DNA of 64,000 nt from Magnetospirillum sp. 64-120 (GTDB taxonomy: Bacteria > Pseudomonadota > Alphaproteobacteria > Rhodospirillales > Magnetospirillaceae): the NCBI GenBank assembly GCA_001898825.1, contig MKVK01000051.1, positions 62,001 to 126,000 on the forward strand, read 5' to 3'. Below, one piece after another: positions 63,710-64,000 of the stretch (its first letter is position 1; every line of letters begins with the position of its first letter). The translations under genes and the position numbers were made by a program. The notes beneath the pieces are model-generated. The model was not told the origin of the DNA. It saw only the letters and a list, made by a program, of their open reading frames with translations, and made no database searches.

Positions 63710-63739
63710 ATGCTATTGCAGTGCGGCGCCAGGGGTCAA
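63710..63739 (-). promoter_or_regulatory. Putative promoter of the first porin
   Basis: In the minus sense, TTGACC, 18 bp, TAGCAT. The start point would be near 63702, giving a leader of about 58 nt. Match to the -10 is moderate. Confidence 0.4.
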
Positions 63740-63828
63740 TGTGCTGAATCGATGCGCTGTCACAATGGGGACGCGTTGTGGCAAAAGCGCAACATTGCAA
63801 AATCACGAAACTAAACAGGCCAAAGGAA

Positions 63829-63855
63829 AAGGGGCGGCCCATGGGGCCGCCCCTT
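63829..63855 (-). terminator. Terminator of the second porin gene
   Basis: AAGGGGCGGCCC and GGGCCGCCCCTT with loop ATG, followed by TTTTCC in the minus sense. It is the twin of the hairpin at 62412-62438; the sequence between hairpin and stop (TCTCTGAAGTTCGA) is shared too. Confidence 0.9.
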
Positions 63856-63880
63856 CCCTAACCACGTCTCTGAAGTTCGA

Positions 63881-64000
63881 TTAGAACGACAGCGACAGAC
63901 CGGTCATGACAGTCCAGCCTTCGTTTTCGGTGGTGGTCGAAGTGCCGTTGGTGTTGGCTTCGTCATCGTATTCGATGTGACCGACCGAGGCCAGAACGTC
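63881..64000 (-). CDS. Second porin, C-terminal part (runs off window)
   Basis: Last 39 residues and stop codon only. DVLASVGHIEYDDEAN and ENEGWTVMTGLSLSF closely resemble the C-terminus of the neighbouring porin (ENEGWTVMTGLSLSF against NEGWAVMTGISLQF). The final Phe is the outer-membrane assembly signal. The rest lies to the right of the window. Confidence 0.88.
   Translation of the reverse strand, partial: DVLASVGHIEYDDEANTNGTSTTTENEGWTVMTGLSLSF

Larger units (their letters stand above)
63644..63880. other. Gap between the tandem porins
   Basis: 237 bp. It contains the promoter of the first porin and the terminator of the second. No gene seen. Confidence 0.6.

Overview
The window reads as the chromosome of a high-GC alphaproteobacterium of the Rhodospirillales, most like Magnetospirillum. 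This is inference from the gene set (DUF1178, DUF6165, DUF2786, CreA, a 2Fe-2S ferredoxin beside a P-type ATPase, tandem Magnetospirillum-type porins) and codon use; no 16S rRNA lies in the window to prove it. Most of the 64 kb is core chromosome with short operons on both strands, often with 4-nt ATGA overlaps or overlapping convergent ends.

Layout. 1-1120: MoxR ATPase and VWA protein. 1249-3061: a split Aer-like receptor (PAS protein plus MCP). 3350-6724: rlmJ, then cobalamin nucleotide-loop genes (cobC-like phosphatase, cobS, cobT). 6792-9407: thyX, a COQ10/START protein, a cNMP-binding protein, a DUF2786 protein and a lipoprotein. 9404-15891: DUF4139 protein, rmuC, an 843-aa coiled coil ending in an HPD motif, argG. 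15940-19570: ferredoxin, P-type ATPase, NarL-type regulator. 20031-22402: gap and pgk. 22448-25903: DUF6165, two family 9 glycosyltransferases and a trypsin-like protease. 26051-30822: creA, an unknown 551-aa protein, thrS, infC (apparent AUA start).

30915-35110 is the clearest accessory block: two oppositely oriented tRNA-Ser genes bracket a MobA-like flavin hydroxylase with a divergent MarR regulator, a HepT/MntA toxin-antitoxin pair and a small phage-type nuclease-like gene. 35296-43622 holds a lipoprotein M48 protease, a sensory cluster (CHASE-PAS-PAS histidine kinase, an output-less dCache protein, a PAS-LuxR regulator), elbB and an M32 carboxypeptidase. A HEPN/Abi-like gene with a palindromic leader (43619-44316) looks acquired.

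44527-54750: thrC, M16 peptidase, Nudix; a tandem pair of paralogous proteins of unknown family; map, sfsA, a BioC/NDUFAF5-like methyltransferase; comF, grxC, nitrilase. 54740-62399: a methyltransferase, DUF1178, asnB with a degenerate response regulator, ribA, a Pro/Ala-rich protein behind a sigma-54-like promoter with an L,D-transpeptidase, a YggS protein and a ThiE-like protein. The window ends in two tandem porin genes with matching terminators; the complete one carries a frameshift just after the signal peptide.

No CRISPR array, insertion sequence, rRNA or origin was seen. No single locus stands out as a complete new system. The best leads are the tandem paralog family (47853-50282), the sigma-54-driven gene at 59635, the split sensory cluster, the HEPN gene with its palindrome, and a 25-bp repeat found downstream of three genes in the same sense.
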